A stretch of DNA of 12,031 nt, taken from Pseudazoarcus pumilus_A. GTDB taxonomy: Bacteria > Pseudomonadota > Gammaproteobacteria > Burkholderiales > Rhodocyclaceae. A model generated the notes under the pieces. It had not been told where the DNA came from. It worked only from the letters and a program-made list of their open reading frames with translations, and searched no databases. Positions 1 through 6,377 of this stretch are shown here, piece by piece. Every line of letters starts with the position of its first letter. The first letter of the stretch is position 1. Location: NCBI GenBank assembly GCA_033837965.1, contig JAJLLM010000005.1, positions 1-12,031 on the forward strand, in the 5' to 3' direction. A program made the position numbers and the translations under genes.

Positions 1-66
1 TATCTGTCCACCCATCCGCCGACACCCGAGCGCATCGAGCTGATCGGACGTCATCCCCTTCATTGA
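1..66 (+). CDS. M48-family metallopeptidase, C-terminal end only (partial)
   Basis: Frame 1 reads through 21 codons from the window edge to a TGA at 64-66, ending in the segment STHPPTPERIELI followed by GRHPLH. The pattern S-T-H-P-x-T-P-E-R-I is typical of the C-terminal end of the catalytic domain in M48 zinc metallopeptidases (the BepA/LoiP/HtpX-like group), whose members act on envelope proteins. The HExxH zinc motif would lie upstream, outside the window, so neither the subfamily nor the cell location can be decided. The next gene on the same strand starts 151 bp further on behind its own candidate promoter, so this gene is probably not in the TRAP operon. The call rests on one short motif and is moderately sure. 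Confidence 0.6.
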   Translation, partial: YLSTHPPTPERIELIGRHPLH

Positions 67-121
67 CGCGGCTTCGGCCTGCGCACAGCGCTCTTCCCGA
101 TTGTTCGCAAGCAGGAATCCG

Positions 122-156
122 TTGACTTCGGCAAAATGGTAAGTAATCTATTACTT
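122..156 (+). promoter_or_regulatory. Candidate promoter and operator dyad ahead of the TRAP operon
   Basis: A perfect inverted repeat, AAGTAATCTATTACTT, lies at 141-156 (7-bp arms, 2-bp spacer), 61 bp before the dctP start. A -35-like TTGACT lies at 122-127. At 16-bp spacing the -10 position would be TAATCT (144-149), inside the dyad. The dyad is much richer in A and T than its surroundings. A repressor bound there would block the promoter. The only regulator gene visible in this cassette is the TetR-family gene at 4748-5428, so it is the natural candidate ligand. That link is inference; the dyad itself is seen directly. The -10 match is poor. Confidence 0.5.
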
Positions 157-217
157 GCAAACACCACAAGACCCGCAAAGGGCGTCCGGATTCCATCAAT
201 CAGTCCAGGAGACAACG

Positions 218-1228
218 ATGAGCAAGCAGTTCGAACGCAGCAGACTCAAGACACTGGTCAGCGGCCTTGTGCTGGCCGCGCTGGTGCATGCCGGCGGCGC
301 AATGGCGCAGGTGGCGGTGAAGTTCCACCACGACCTGCCCGAGGACAGTGCACAGCATCTGGCAGCGGAGAAGTTCAAGGCTGCGGTCGAGGAGCGCAGC
401 GGCGGGGCGATCAAGGTGCAGCTCTTCCCCAACAACGCCCTCGGGGACGACGTCGAGGTGACGCAGCAGATGCAGTTCGGTGCGGTCGAGGCGGCCATCA
501 TCCCCACCGCCAAGCTGTCGAACTTCGTGCCGGCGATGCAGATCGTGGATCTGCCTTTCCTGTTTCCGTCGCCGGCCATTGCACACAAGGTGCTCGACGG
601 CGCAGCGGGTGACCAGTTGCTGGCCACGGTCGAGAAGGTCGGCCTGAAGGGCGCGACCTTCTGGGAGAGCGGCTTCAAGCAATTCACCTGCGACCGCGCG
701 GTGACTGGCCCGGATGACTTCAAGGGCCGCAAGGTGCGCGTGATGCAGAGCCCGATCATCATGGAGCAGTTCCGCGCGATGGGCGCCAACCCGGTGCCGA
801 TTGCCTTTGGCGAGACCTACAACGCGCTGCAGCAGCGCGTCGTCGACTGCCAGGAGAACCCGCTGGTGTCGATCACCAAGATGAAGTTCTACGAGGTGCA
901 GTCGGACGTCATCATCAGCAACCATGCCTATCTGGCCTATGCCTTCCTGTTCAGCAAGCGCTGGTTCGACGCGCAGAAGCCCGAGCACCAGAAGCTGCTG
1001 ATGGATGCGGCGCGTGAGATGACCGCCTTCCAGCGCGAGGAAACCGCGCGCCGCGAAGCCGGCTACGTCGACACCATCAAGGCCAGCGGCACGCGCGTCA
1101 GCACGCTCGACGACGCCCAGCTGGCGAGCTTCCGCAAGGCCACCGCGCCGGTGCATGACAAGTTCGCCAAGCCCATCGGTGCCGACCTGATGAACGCCTT
1201 CTCGCAGGCCATCAGCGCCGCGCGCTGA
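218..1228 (+). CDS. dctP: TRAP transporter solute-binding protein (DctP family)
   Basis: Periplasmic receptor of a tripartite ATP-independent transporter: it binds the substrate and delivers it to the DctQM membrane complex, which is driven by an ion gradient. The ATG at 218 is chosen because AGGAG (207-211) precedes it by 6 nt and it gives a clean signal peptide (residues 1-30, cleavage after AMA). An upstream in-frame ATG at 155 lacks both. The protein is 336 aa, normal for the family. Residues 169-175 (KGRKVRV) hold the conserved arginine, R174, that in characterised TRAP receptors anchors a substrate carboxylate. VVDCQENP at about 208-215 matches the family's D-G-Q-E-N-P element but has Cys for Gly. 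The mature protein has only two cysteines, C158 and C211. It is the first gene of dctPQM-GGT-tetR. The substrate is unknown; a carboxylate is the family-based expectation. Confidence 0.93.
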   Translation: MSKQFERSRLKTLVSGLVLAALVHAGGAMAQVAVKFHHDLPEDSAQHLAAEKFKAAVEERSGGAIKVQLFPNNALGDDVEVTQQMQFGAVEAAIIPTAKLSNFVPAMQIVDLPFLFPSPAIAHKVLDGAAGDQLLATVEKVGLKGATFWESGFKQFTCDRAVTGPDDFKGRKVRVMQSPIIMEQFRAMGANPVPIAFGETYNALQQRVVDCQENPLVSITKMKFYEVQSDVIISNHAYLAYAFLFSKRWFDAQKPEHQKLLMDAAREMTAFQREETARREAGYVDTIKASGTRVSTLDDAQLASFRKATAPVHDKFAKPIGADLMNAFSQAISAAR

Positions 1229-1236
1229 GCGCAGGA

Positions 1237-1264
1237 CGGGGCCGCTGCTCGCGGCCCCGCGTTT
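1237..1264 (+). other. Intercistronic hairpin between dctP and dctQ
   Basis: A perfect 9-bp GC-only stem (CGGGGCCGC at 1237-1245 with GCGGCCCCG at 1251-1259) closes a 5-nt loop and is followed by CGTTT and a run of C. The T-tract is too short for an efficient intrinsic terminator. It is therefore better read as a partial attenuator or 3'-end-protecting stem that keeps dctP mRNA in excess over dctQM. That fits the need for more binding protein than membrane subunits. The function is inferred. Confidence 0.6.
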
Positions 1265-1287
1265 CCCCCCATTTCCGGAGATTTCCC

Positions 1288-1791
1288 ATGCGGAAACTCG
1301 ACATGCTCGTGTCGCGTTCCGAAGAGGTGCTCATCGGCGTGCTGATTCTCGCCGCCTCGGTGATCCTCTTCGCCAACGTCGTCGCACGTTACGTCTTCAA
1401 CGCCGGCTTCCCGTGGGCCGAGGAGCTGGTGCGTTACCAGATCGTGTGGATGGTGTTCCTCGGTGCCAGCGTGGCCGCGCGTCAGGGGATCCACATCGGC
1501 GTGGACATCCTGCTCAAGCTCAGCCCGCCCCCGCTGGCGAGGCTCATCGATCTGCTGATCCACGTGGTTTCGATCACCTTCTGCGGCTTTCTGGTGTTCT
1601 ACGGCGCCGAACTGATCGTGCAGACCCGCGCCTTCGGCCAGGTCAGCCCGGCCATGCAGATGCCGATGTGGCTGGTGCAGCTGGCCATTCCCGTGGGTGC
1701 AGCCCTGATGGCCCTGCGCTTCGCCCAACACTTCGTCCGCACGCTGCTTGGTCGCAAGCAGGAAGCGGTTCATCTCGAACAGATCGGGTGA
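1288..1791 (+). CDS. dctQ: TRAP transporter small membrane subunit (DctQ family)
   Basis: Small integral inner-membrane subunit that pairs with DctM to form the TRAP permease. The protein is 167 aa with four hydrophobic segments at about 14-34, 50-63, 87-110 and 126-146, the usual DctQ topology. The signature region NVVARYVFNAGFPWAEELVR (30-49), followed by a W-x-x-F-x-G-A-x-x-A-x-R-x-x-x-H-I-x-x-D pattern to about residue 73, is characteristic of the family. The start is supported by GGAG at 1277-1280, 7 nt before the ATG. It lies 59 nt after dctP, with the hairpin in between, and its stop is 4 nt before the dctM ATG. The last 20 residues are a charged cytoplasmic tail. Confidence 0.92.
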   Translation: MRKLDMLVSRSEEVLIGVLILAASVILFANVVARYVFNAGFPWAEELVRYQIVWMVFLGASVAARQGIHIGVDILLKLSPPPLARLIDLLIHVVSITFCGFLVFYGAELIVQTRAFGQVSPAMQMPMWLVQLAIPVGAALMALRFAQHFVRTLLGRKQEAVHLEQIG

Positions 1792-1795
1792 CGCC

Positions 1796-3073
1796 ATGGT
1801 TCCGACTTTCCTGATTCTCCTCGCGCTGCTGCTGGTCATCGGCGCACCGATCTTCATCGCGCTGTCCGGCTCGGTGATGGCAGCCATGGGCACCGGCAGT
1901 CATGTGCCGCTGGCCATCGTCATCGAGCGCCTGTTCGCGGGCCTCGACAAGTTCTCGCTGATGGCGATTCCCTTCTTCATCCTGACCGGCAGCCTGATGG
2001 GCGTTGGCGGGCTGTCGCAGCGCATCGTGAACTTCGCCAACCTGCTGGTCGGTCGCTTCACCGGCGGCCTCGGCATCACGGCGGTGTCGTCGAGCATGTT
2101 CTTCGGCGCGATCTCGGGCTCCAGCCCGGCCACCGTGGTGGCGGTCGGCGGCCTGCTGTATCCGGCCATGCGACGTGACGGCTACTCCGGTCCGTTCTCG
2201 ATTGGCGTGATCATCGCCTCCGGCTCGCTCGGCATCATCATCCCGCCGTCCATCGTGATGATCGTGTATGCCGCGGTCACCGGCGTGTCGGTCGGCGCGC
2301 TGTTCATGGCCGGCATCGGCGCCGGTCTGCTGTATGCGGCGTGCTTCCTGCCCTACTGCGTGTGGCGCGCCAAGCGCGACGGCGTCAAGCCGATGAAGCC
2401 GCCGACCGCGCGTGAGCTGTGGCTCGGCCTGAAGGACGCGGCCTGGGGGCTGGGTGTGCCGGTGGTGGTGCTCGGCGGCATCTACGGCGGCGTGTTCACG
2501 CCGACCGAGGCGGCCGCGGTGTCGGTGGTGTACGCGCTGCTGGTGTCGGCGCTGGTGTATCGCGAGAAGACCCTGGGCGAGCTGTTCCGCACCATGGTCG
2601 ATTCCGCCACCACCACCGCGCAGGTCATGATCATCCTCGCCGCTGCTTCGGTGCTGGCGTGGTTCCTCACCAGCAACGGGCTGGCGCTGGCGGTGGCCAA
2701 TGCGGTGCTGTCGCTGTCGGACAACCCGTACCACATCTTCCTGCTCATCAACGTCACGGTGCTGATCGTCGGCATGTTCCTCGATGCCGCCTCGATCATG
2801 GTGATCCTCGCGCCGCTGTTCTACACCATCGGCATCCAGGTCGGCATCGACCCGGTGCATCTGGGTGCAGTGCTCACCGTCAACGGCGCCATCGGCATGT
2901 TCACGCCGCCCTTCGGCCTGAACCTGTTCGTCGCCAGCTCGCTCGGTGATGTGACGTATCTGCAGGCCGTGCGCGGAGCCCTGCCGTTCATCGGCATCGC
3001 AATTGTGGCACTGATCCTGCTCACCTATCTGCCGGCCATCAGCATGTGGCTGCCCAACGCGGTGTACGGCTGA
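1796..3073 (+). CDS. dctM: TRAP transporter large membrane subunit (DctM family)
   Basis: Large permease subunit of the TRAP transporter, which carries the substrate across the inner membrane with a coupling ion (Na+ or H+; not decidable here). The protein is 425 aa and nearly all hydrophobic, consistent with the 11-12 transmembrane segments of DctM. Clear family landmarks are the stretch containing MAIPFFILTGSLMGVGGL, the serine-rich SGSSPATVVAVGGLLYPAM, GSLGIIIPPSIVMIVYA, and near the C-terminus NGAIGMFTPPFGLNLFV. The ATG at 1796 is preferred over one at 1748 inside dctQ because the N-terminus then begins directly with the first membrane helix (MVPTFLILLALLLVIGAPIF). The Shine-Dalgarno is weak (GGGTGA overlapping the dctQ stop), which suggests translational coupling to dctQ. 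Confidence 0.93.
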   Translation: MVPTFLILLALLLVIGAPIFIALSGSVMAAMGTGSHVPLAIVIERLFAGLDKFSLMAIPFFILTGSLMGVGGLSQRIVNFANLLVGRFTGGLGITAVSSSMFFGAISGSSPATVVAVGGLLYPAMRRDGYSGPFSIGVIIASGSLGIIIPPSIVMIVYAAVTGVSVGALFMAGIGAGLLYAACFLPYCVWRAKRDGVKPMKPPTARELWLGLKDAAWGLGVPVVVLGGIYGGVFTPTEAAAVSVVYALLVSALVYREKTLGELFRTMVDSATTTAQVMIILAAASVLAWFLTSNGLALAVANAVLSLSDNPYHIFLLINVTVLIVGMFLDAASIMVILAPLFYTIGIQVGIDPVHLGAVLTVNGAIGMFTPPFGLNLFVASSLGDVTYLQAVRGALPFIGIAIVALILLTYLPAISMWLPNAVYG

Positions 3074-3102
3074 GACGTGGCTGCGCAACGAGGAGAATCG
3101 CT

Positions 3103-4713
3103 TTGGAATCAGAGACCATGACTACGGTTGCCGCACGCGGTGCACTGGCGCGCTCGGGCGAAGGGCTGGTCACCAGTCCGCACACGCTGGCGACCGAAGC
3201 GGGGCTTGCCGTGCTGCGCGAAGGCGGCAATGCCATCGAAGCGGCCATCGCCATGGGCGCCTGCCTGGCCGTGACCTATCCGCACTTCACCGGTCTGGGC
3301 GGAGACGCCTTCATGATCATTGCCGATGCCTCCGGCGGCGTGCGCACGCTGTCGGGCATCGGTCAGGCGGCTCGCCGGGTGCCGGACTACGCCGGCACCA
3401 TTCCGGTGCGCGGCCCCGGTTCGATGCTGACCAGTGCGGCCACCGTCGACACCTGGGGGCAGGCATATGCCCTGTCGCAGGCCGACTGCGGCGGCACGAA
3501 GGCGTGGGGTGCGTTGCTTGAACCGGCCATCCGGCTGGCGCGTGACGGTTTTCCGATCACGCCCTCGCAACGCTTCTGGCTCGATTTCCGCGCCGGGGAA
3601 ATGGATGTGCTGACCGGCGTGGCCGCGCGCTTCCTGCGCAACGGCAAGGTGCCTGCCGAGGGTTTCATGGTGCGTCAGCCTGAACTGGCGCGTTCGCTGG
3701 AGTCGATTGCCGAGCACGGTCACCGCGACTTCTACGAAGGCCGTCTCGCCGCGCGCATTGCCGCGGGACTGGCGGCGGCCGACTCCCCGCTTGATGCCGA
3801 CGACCTTGCCGCCACCGCGGCGCGGCTGGAATCGCCGCTGCGTGTGCCGTATCGCGGCGGCGAGCTGATCGCACATCGCCCGCCCACGCAGGGCATGACC
3901 ACGCTCGAGATCATGGGCATCCTCGAGCGTTTCGATCTCGCGGCAGTGAAAGAGGGCAGTGCGGATCACTACCACCTGCTGGTCGAGGCGGTGAAGCTGG
4001 CCTTCATCGACCGCAACCGCCATCTGGCTGACCCGGATTTTCACGACGTGCCGTTCGAGCGGCTGCTGTCGGCCGAGCATCTTGCGGCCTCGGCGGCGTC
4101 CATCGACCGCGGCCGCGCACGCGCCTGGCCGCAGGTCTTCCGCCATGGCGACACGGTCTTCCTGGCCGCCGCCGACCGCTTCGGCAATGCCGTGTCGATG
4201 CTGCAGACGGTGTATTACGACTGGGGCAGCGGCGTCATGGTGGGCGACACCGGCATGCTGTGGCACAACCGCGGTGCGGCCTTCAGCCTCGACCCGGCGC
4301 ACCCCAACGCGCTGGCGCCGGGCAAGCGCCCCTTTCACACGCTCAACCCCGGCATGTACCTGGAGAACGGGCGCCCGCGCCTGCTCTACGGCACGCAGGG
4401 GGCGGATGGCCAGCCGCAGACGCTGGCGGCGATCCTGAGCCGTCTGATCGATTACGGACTCGACCCCTTGAGTGCGCTGGCCCGCCCCCGCTTCCTGCTC
4501 GGGCGCACTTTCTCCGACAGCCGTGACACGCTCAAGCTGGAGGAGGATGCCGGCGCTGCGGTGTTCGACGAACTCGCCCGCCGCGGCCACGAGATCAGCC
4601 CGCTGCCGGCACAGAGCCCGCTGGCGGGTCACCCCGGCGTCATCCGCATCGGGTCGGACGGTTTTGACGGCGCGCATGATCCGCGCAGCGACGGCATCGC
4701 GCTCGGGCTGTGA
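3103..4713 (+). CDS. Gamma-glutamyltransferase-family Ntn hydrolase (GGT/HpxW-like), probable TTG start
   Basis: Self-cleaving N-terminal-nucleophile amidohydrolase of the gamma-glutamyltransferase superfamily. The N-terminal subunit shows SPHTLATEAGLAVLREGGNA (25-44), HFTGLGGDAF (61-70) and VRGPGSMLTSAATVDTW (R103 corresponds to the conserved substrate-binding Arg). The predicted cleavage site is before T351 in RHGDTVFLAA, giving subunits of about 350 and 186 residues. YGTQGADGQPQ (about 429-438) replaces the GSPGG-type oxyanion loop of classical GGT. No signal peptide is seen, so it is probably cytoplasmic, unlike periplasmic E. coli GGT. AGGAG at 3091-3095 lies 7 nt before an in-frame TTG (3103) but 22 nt before the ATG at 3118, so TTG is preferred (536 aa; 531 from ATG). 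It lies 29 nt after dctM in the transporter operon. Such enzymes hydrolyse gamma-glutamyl bonds or small amides (HpxW acts on oxamate); the real substrate is unknown. Confidence 0.88.
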   Translation: MESETMTTVAARGALARSGEGLVTSPHTLATEAGLAVLREGGNAIEAAIAMGACLAVTYPHFTGLGGDAFMIIADASGGVRTLSGIGQAARRVPDYAGTIPVRGPGSMLTSAATVDTWGQAYALSQADCGGTKAWGALLEPAIRLARDGFPITPSQRFWLDFRAGEMDVLTGVAARFLRNGKVPAEGFMVRQPELARSLESIAEHGHRDFYEGRLAARIAAGLAAADSPLDADDLAATAARLESPLRVPYRGGELIAHRPPTQGMTTLEIMGILERFDLAAVKEGSADHYHLLVEAVKLAFIDRNRHLADPDFHDVPFERLLSAEHLAASAASIDRGRARAWPQVFRHGDTVFLAAADRFGNAVSMLQTVYYDWGSGVMVGDTGMLWHNRGAAFSLDPAHPNALAPGKRPFHTLNPGMYLENGRPRLLYGTQGADGQPQTLAAILSRLIDYGLDPLSALARPRFLLGRTFSDSRDTLKLEEDAGAAVFDELARRGHEISPLPAQSPLAGHPGVIRIGSDGFDGAHDPRSDGIALGL

Positions 4714-4718
4714 GCCGC

Positions 4719-4724
4719 TAGAAT
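4719..4724 (+). promoter_or_regulatory. Possible -10 box for the tetR gene
   Basis: TAGAAT lies in the 34-nt gap between the GGT stop and the tetR ATG, and matches TATAAT at 5 of 6 positions. No convincing -35 hexamer is seen about 17 bp upstream, inside the end of the GGT gene. If it is active, the regulator has some transcription of its own besides read-through from the operon. Weak evidence. Confidence 0.25.
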
Positions 4725-4747
4725 CCCGGCACCGACAGGAAGTTGCG

Positions 4748-5428
4748 ATGACTGAATCCTCCCCCACACCCCGCAAACAGGCCCCGCGCGCGCGCCGCAA
4801 TGCCGGCGAGACGCGTGAGCGCCTGCTGCAGGCGGCCACCGAGGAGTTCTGCGAGCGCGGCTACGACGGTGCGCGCATGGAGCGCATCGTGCGCAATGCC
4901 GGCTGCAACATCCGCATGGCCTACCACTACTTCGGAGACAAGGAAGGCCTCTACCTGACGGTGCTCGAGCACATCTACGAAGATCTGCGCTCGAAAGAGC
5001 GGGAGCTCAACTTCACGCACCTGGAGCCGGTGGCCGGCATGCGGGCGCTGGTCGAGTTCACCTTCGACCACATGGCGAATCACCCGGAGTTCATTGCGCT
5101 GGTGCGCAACGAGAACCTGCTCGGCGGTCGCATGCTGAAGAAGTCGGGCAAGGTCGCGCAGCAGAGCACGCCGCTGGTGGGCATGATCCGCGAGACGCTG
5201 GAACGCGGCGAACGGGCAGGGCTGTTCCGTCCGGACGTGGATCCCTTGCAGCTGTATGTGTCCATCCTGTCGCTGGCGCTGACCCACATCTCCAACCGCC
5301 ACACGCTATCGACCATTTTCGAGAAGGATCTTGCCGATCCGGCCTGGCTGGCGGAGCGGCGAGCGCACGCGGTCGACGTGATCCTGGCCTACCTGCAAAG
5401 CAAACCGGCCTCGCAAGAGGCCGGCTGA
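4748..5428 (+). CDS. TetR/AcrR-family transcriptional regulator
   Basis: DNA-binding regulator of 226 aa. The TetR_N domain spans about residues 22-73, with the helix-turn-helix at about 44-63 (RIVRNAGCNIRMAYHYFGDK). The Y-H-Y-F-x-x-K-E-x-L-Y element is the family hallmark. A basic, proline-rich leader (about 1-20) precedes it. The C-terminal part (about 90-215) is the helical ligand-binding and dimerisation domain and is not specific enough to name a subfamily. The start has AGGAAG 5 nt upstream; the frame extends upstream into the GGT gene but has no ribosome binding site there. As last gene of the TRAP-GGT cassette it probably controls that cassette, perhaps through the dyad at 141-156, with the imported substrate or its product as inducer (inference). 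The last codons also encode one side of a terminator hairpin. Confidence 0.92.
   Translation: MTESSPTPRKQAPRARRNAGETRERLLQAATEEFCERGYDGARMERIVRNAGCNIRMAYHYFGDKEGLYLTVLEHIYEDLRSKERELNFTHLEPVAGMRALVEFTFDHMANHPEFIALVRNENLLGGRMLKKSGKVAQQSTPLVGMIRETLERGERAGLFRPDVDPLQLYVSILSLALTHISNRHTLSTIFEKDLADPAWLAERRAHAVDVILAYLQSKPASQEAG
5399..5425 (-). terminator. Rho-independent terminator of the dsrE-like gene, inside the tetR coding end
   Basis: A perfect 8-bp stem, CCGGCCTC (5405-5412) and GAGGCCGG (5417-5424), closes a tetraloop. Read on the minus strand it is followed by TTTGCTTT, a usable T-rich tail. On the plus strand no T-run follows. It therefore terminates the leftward dsrE-like transcript, and the same bases encode the last residues (KPASQEAG) of the TetR protein. 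The two convergent genes are only 20 nt apart. Confidence 0.65.
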
Positions 5429-5448
5429 GACGGTCGGGGGCGGACGGG

Positions 5449-5907
5449 TCAGGGCTTGATGTAGGTGAAGCCCTGCGTCTGCAGGATGCTCAACTGCGCC
5501 ACCCCCGACGGCACCACATCTTCCTGACGCACGTCGTAGAGGTTCTCGAGCTTGATCTCGCGGCCCTTGAGCGTGTTGGCGCAGACCTGGAACTGCACGC
5601 CCTTCTGCTTCAGGCCGGCGATGCGCGCCTGCATCTTCTCGTCGGCATTGGCGCTCTTCATCCTGGTCTGCTCGCGGTCCTCCGGGTACAGCAGCAGCGA
5701 CAGGCCGTCGCCGTGCATGACCACCTTGACCTCGACATTACCGTCTCCGACCGCGTTGATGTGGTTCAGTACGTTGCCCAGCGCGGCGTACTGCTGACCG
5801 GCCTCGCCACCGTTGATGTGATACACGACCTTGTGCTTGTCGCCCGCGCCTGCAACGCCCGCAAGCATGATGCAGACGGCGGCCAGGCCTGCCTTGATCC
5901 AGTTCAT
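5449..5907 (-). CDS. Exported DsrE/DsrF-like family protein
   Basis: Small protein of 152 aa resembling the DsrE-like (COG1416-type) family. The N-terminus MNWIKAGLAAVCIMLAGVAG is a signal peptide with likely cleavage near residue 21, so the mature protein should be periplasmic. The KVVYHIN strand (26-32), the KVVMHGDGLSLLL segment (61-73) and KGVQFQVCANTLKG (102-115) follow the DsrE-like fold pattern. C109 is at the position of the family's conserved cysteine and is the only cysteine in the mature part. The ATG at 5907 has AGGAG 6 nt upstream; the reading frame extends 66 codons further without a credible start. Some cytoplasmic DsrE relatives carry sulfur; whether this exported form does is unknown. 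It lies 100 nt downstream of ubiK on the same strand, possibly co-transcribed. Confidence 0.8.
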   Translation of the reverse strand: MNWIKAGLAAVCIMLAGVAGAGDKHKVVYHINGGEAGQQYAALGNVLNHINAVGDGNVEVKVVMHGDGLSLLLYPEDREQTRMKSANADEKMQARIAGLKQKGVQFQVCANTLKGREIKLENLYDVRQEDVVPSGVAQLSILQTQGFTYIKP

Positions 5908-6007
5908 GAAGTTCTCCTGTCGAGGTGGGTGAAAGGCGCCGGGTGCTGCGCTCTGACGGCGGGCTGCCGGGCTGCTGCTTGAGCGGTGACGGCAGTCGCC
6001 GGCGTGC

Positions 6008-6265
6008 TCAGGCTTCCGGCTGACCGCTCTTCTGCGCGGCCTCCAGTTCGGCCACGCGATGCTCCAGATCGGCCAGGCGCTGGCGGGTCTGCGCCAGCAC
6101 TTCACGCTGGATGTCGAATTCCTCGCGGGTCACCAGATCGAGCTTGCTGAAGGCACTGCCGAGCAGCGCGCGCGCGTTCTTCTCGAGTTCGCCAACCGGG
6201 CTGTTGGCCGCCAGTTCGGCCAGCTTCGCGCCGATTTCGTCCAGAAAGCGTGGGGGCTGGTTCAT
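6008..6265 (-). CDS. ubiK: Ubiquinone biosynthesis accessory factor UbiK (BMFP-domain protein)
   Basis: Protein of 85 aa, close to the usual family size. It matches the BMFP/YqiC family: an amphipathic N-terminal helix (MNQPPRFLDEIGAKLAEL), a middle segment LDLVTREEFDIQREVLAQTR (42-61) that is the strongest family marker, and a C-terminal coiled coil with leucines spaced through about 57-77. In characterised relatives UbiK binds UbiJ and supports aerobic coenzyme Q synthesis in the Ubi complex; family members also associate with membranes as trimers. The ATG at 6265 has a weak GGAG upstream. It is divergent from glnK, with 297 bp between them holding the glnK control elements. UbiK-type genes are often found beside glnK-amtB in related bacteria (from general knowledge). 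Confidence 0.85.
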   Translation of the reverse strand: MNQPPRFLDEIGAKLAELAANSPVGELEKNARALLGSAFSKLDLVTREEFDIQREVLAQTRQRLADLEHRVAELEAAQKSGQPEA

Positions 6266-6347
6266 GTTGCGCTCCGCTTGAGTTCAGGTCAGGCCGCCAG
6301 TCTACCACCGCCGCCCACACCCCCTCCGGGCGAGCGATCCGGTTGAA

Positions 6348-6364
6348 TGCACCAGAACGGTGCA
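6348..6364 (+). promoter_or_regulatory. NtrC binding site (upstream activator site) for glnK
   Basis: TGCACCAGAACGGTGCA is a perfect TGCACC-N5-GGTGCA dyad, the consensus recognised by the nitrogen regulator NtrC. Its centre is 118 bp before the GC of the sigma-54 promoter at 6460-6475, a normal distance for an enhancer. A second, imperfect dyad (GTGCAT-N5-ATGCAC) follows at 6378-6394. Confidence 0.88.
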
Positions 6365-6377
6365 AATCCTGCTTTGC

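Noticed and set aside
1643..3088. Long open frame on the minus strand (481 codons) opposite dctQM
   Set aside because: The predicted protein is rich in His, Asp, Arg and Gln with no hydrophobic or domain pattern, as expected for the antisense of GC-rich membrane-protein genes. dctQ and dctM explain the region fully.
3109..4839. Long open frame on the minus strand (576 codons) opposite the GGT gene
   Set aside because: It is an antisense shadow with low-complexity Arg/Ala/Gly composition; the plus-strand frame has clear GGT motifs and a ribosome site.
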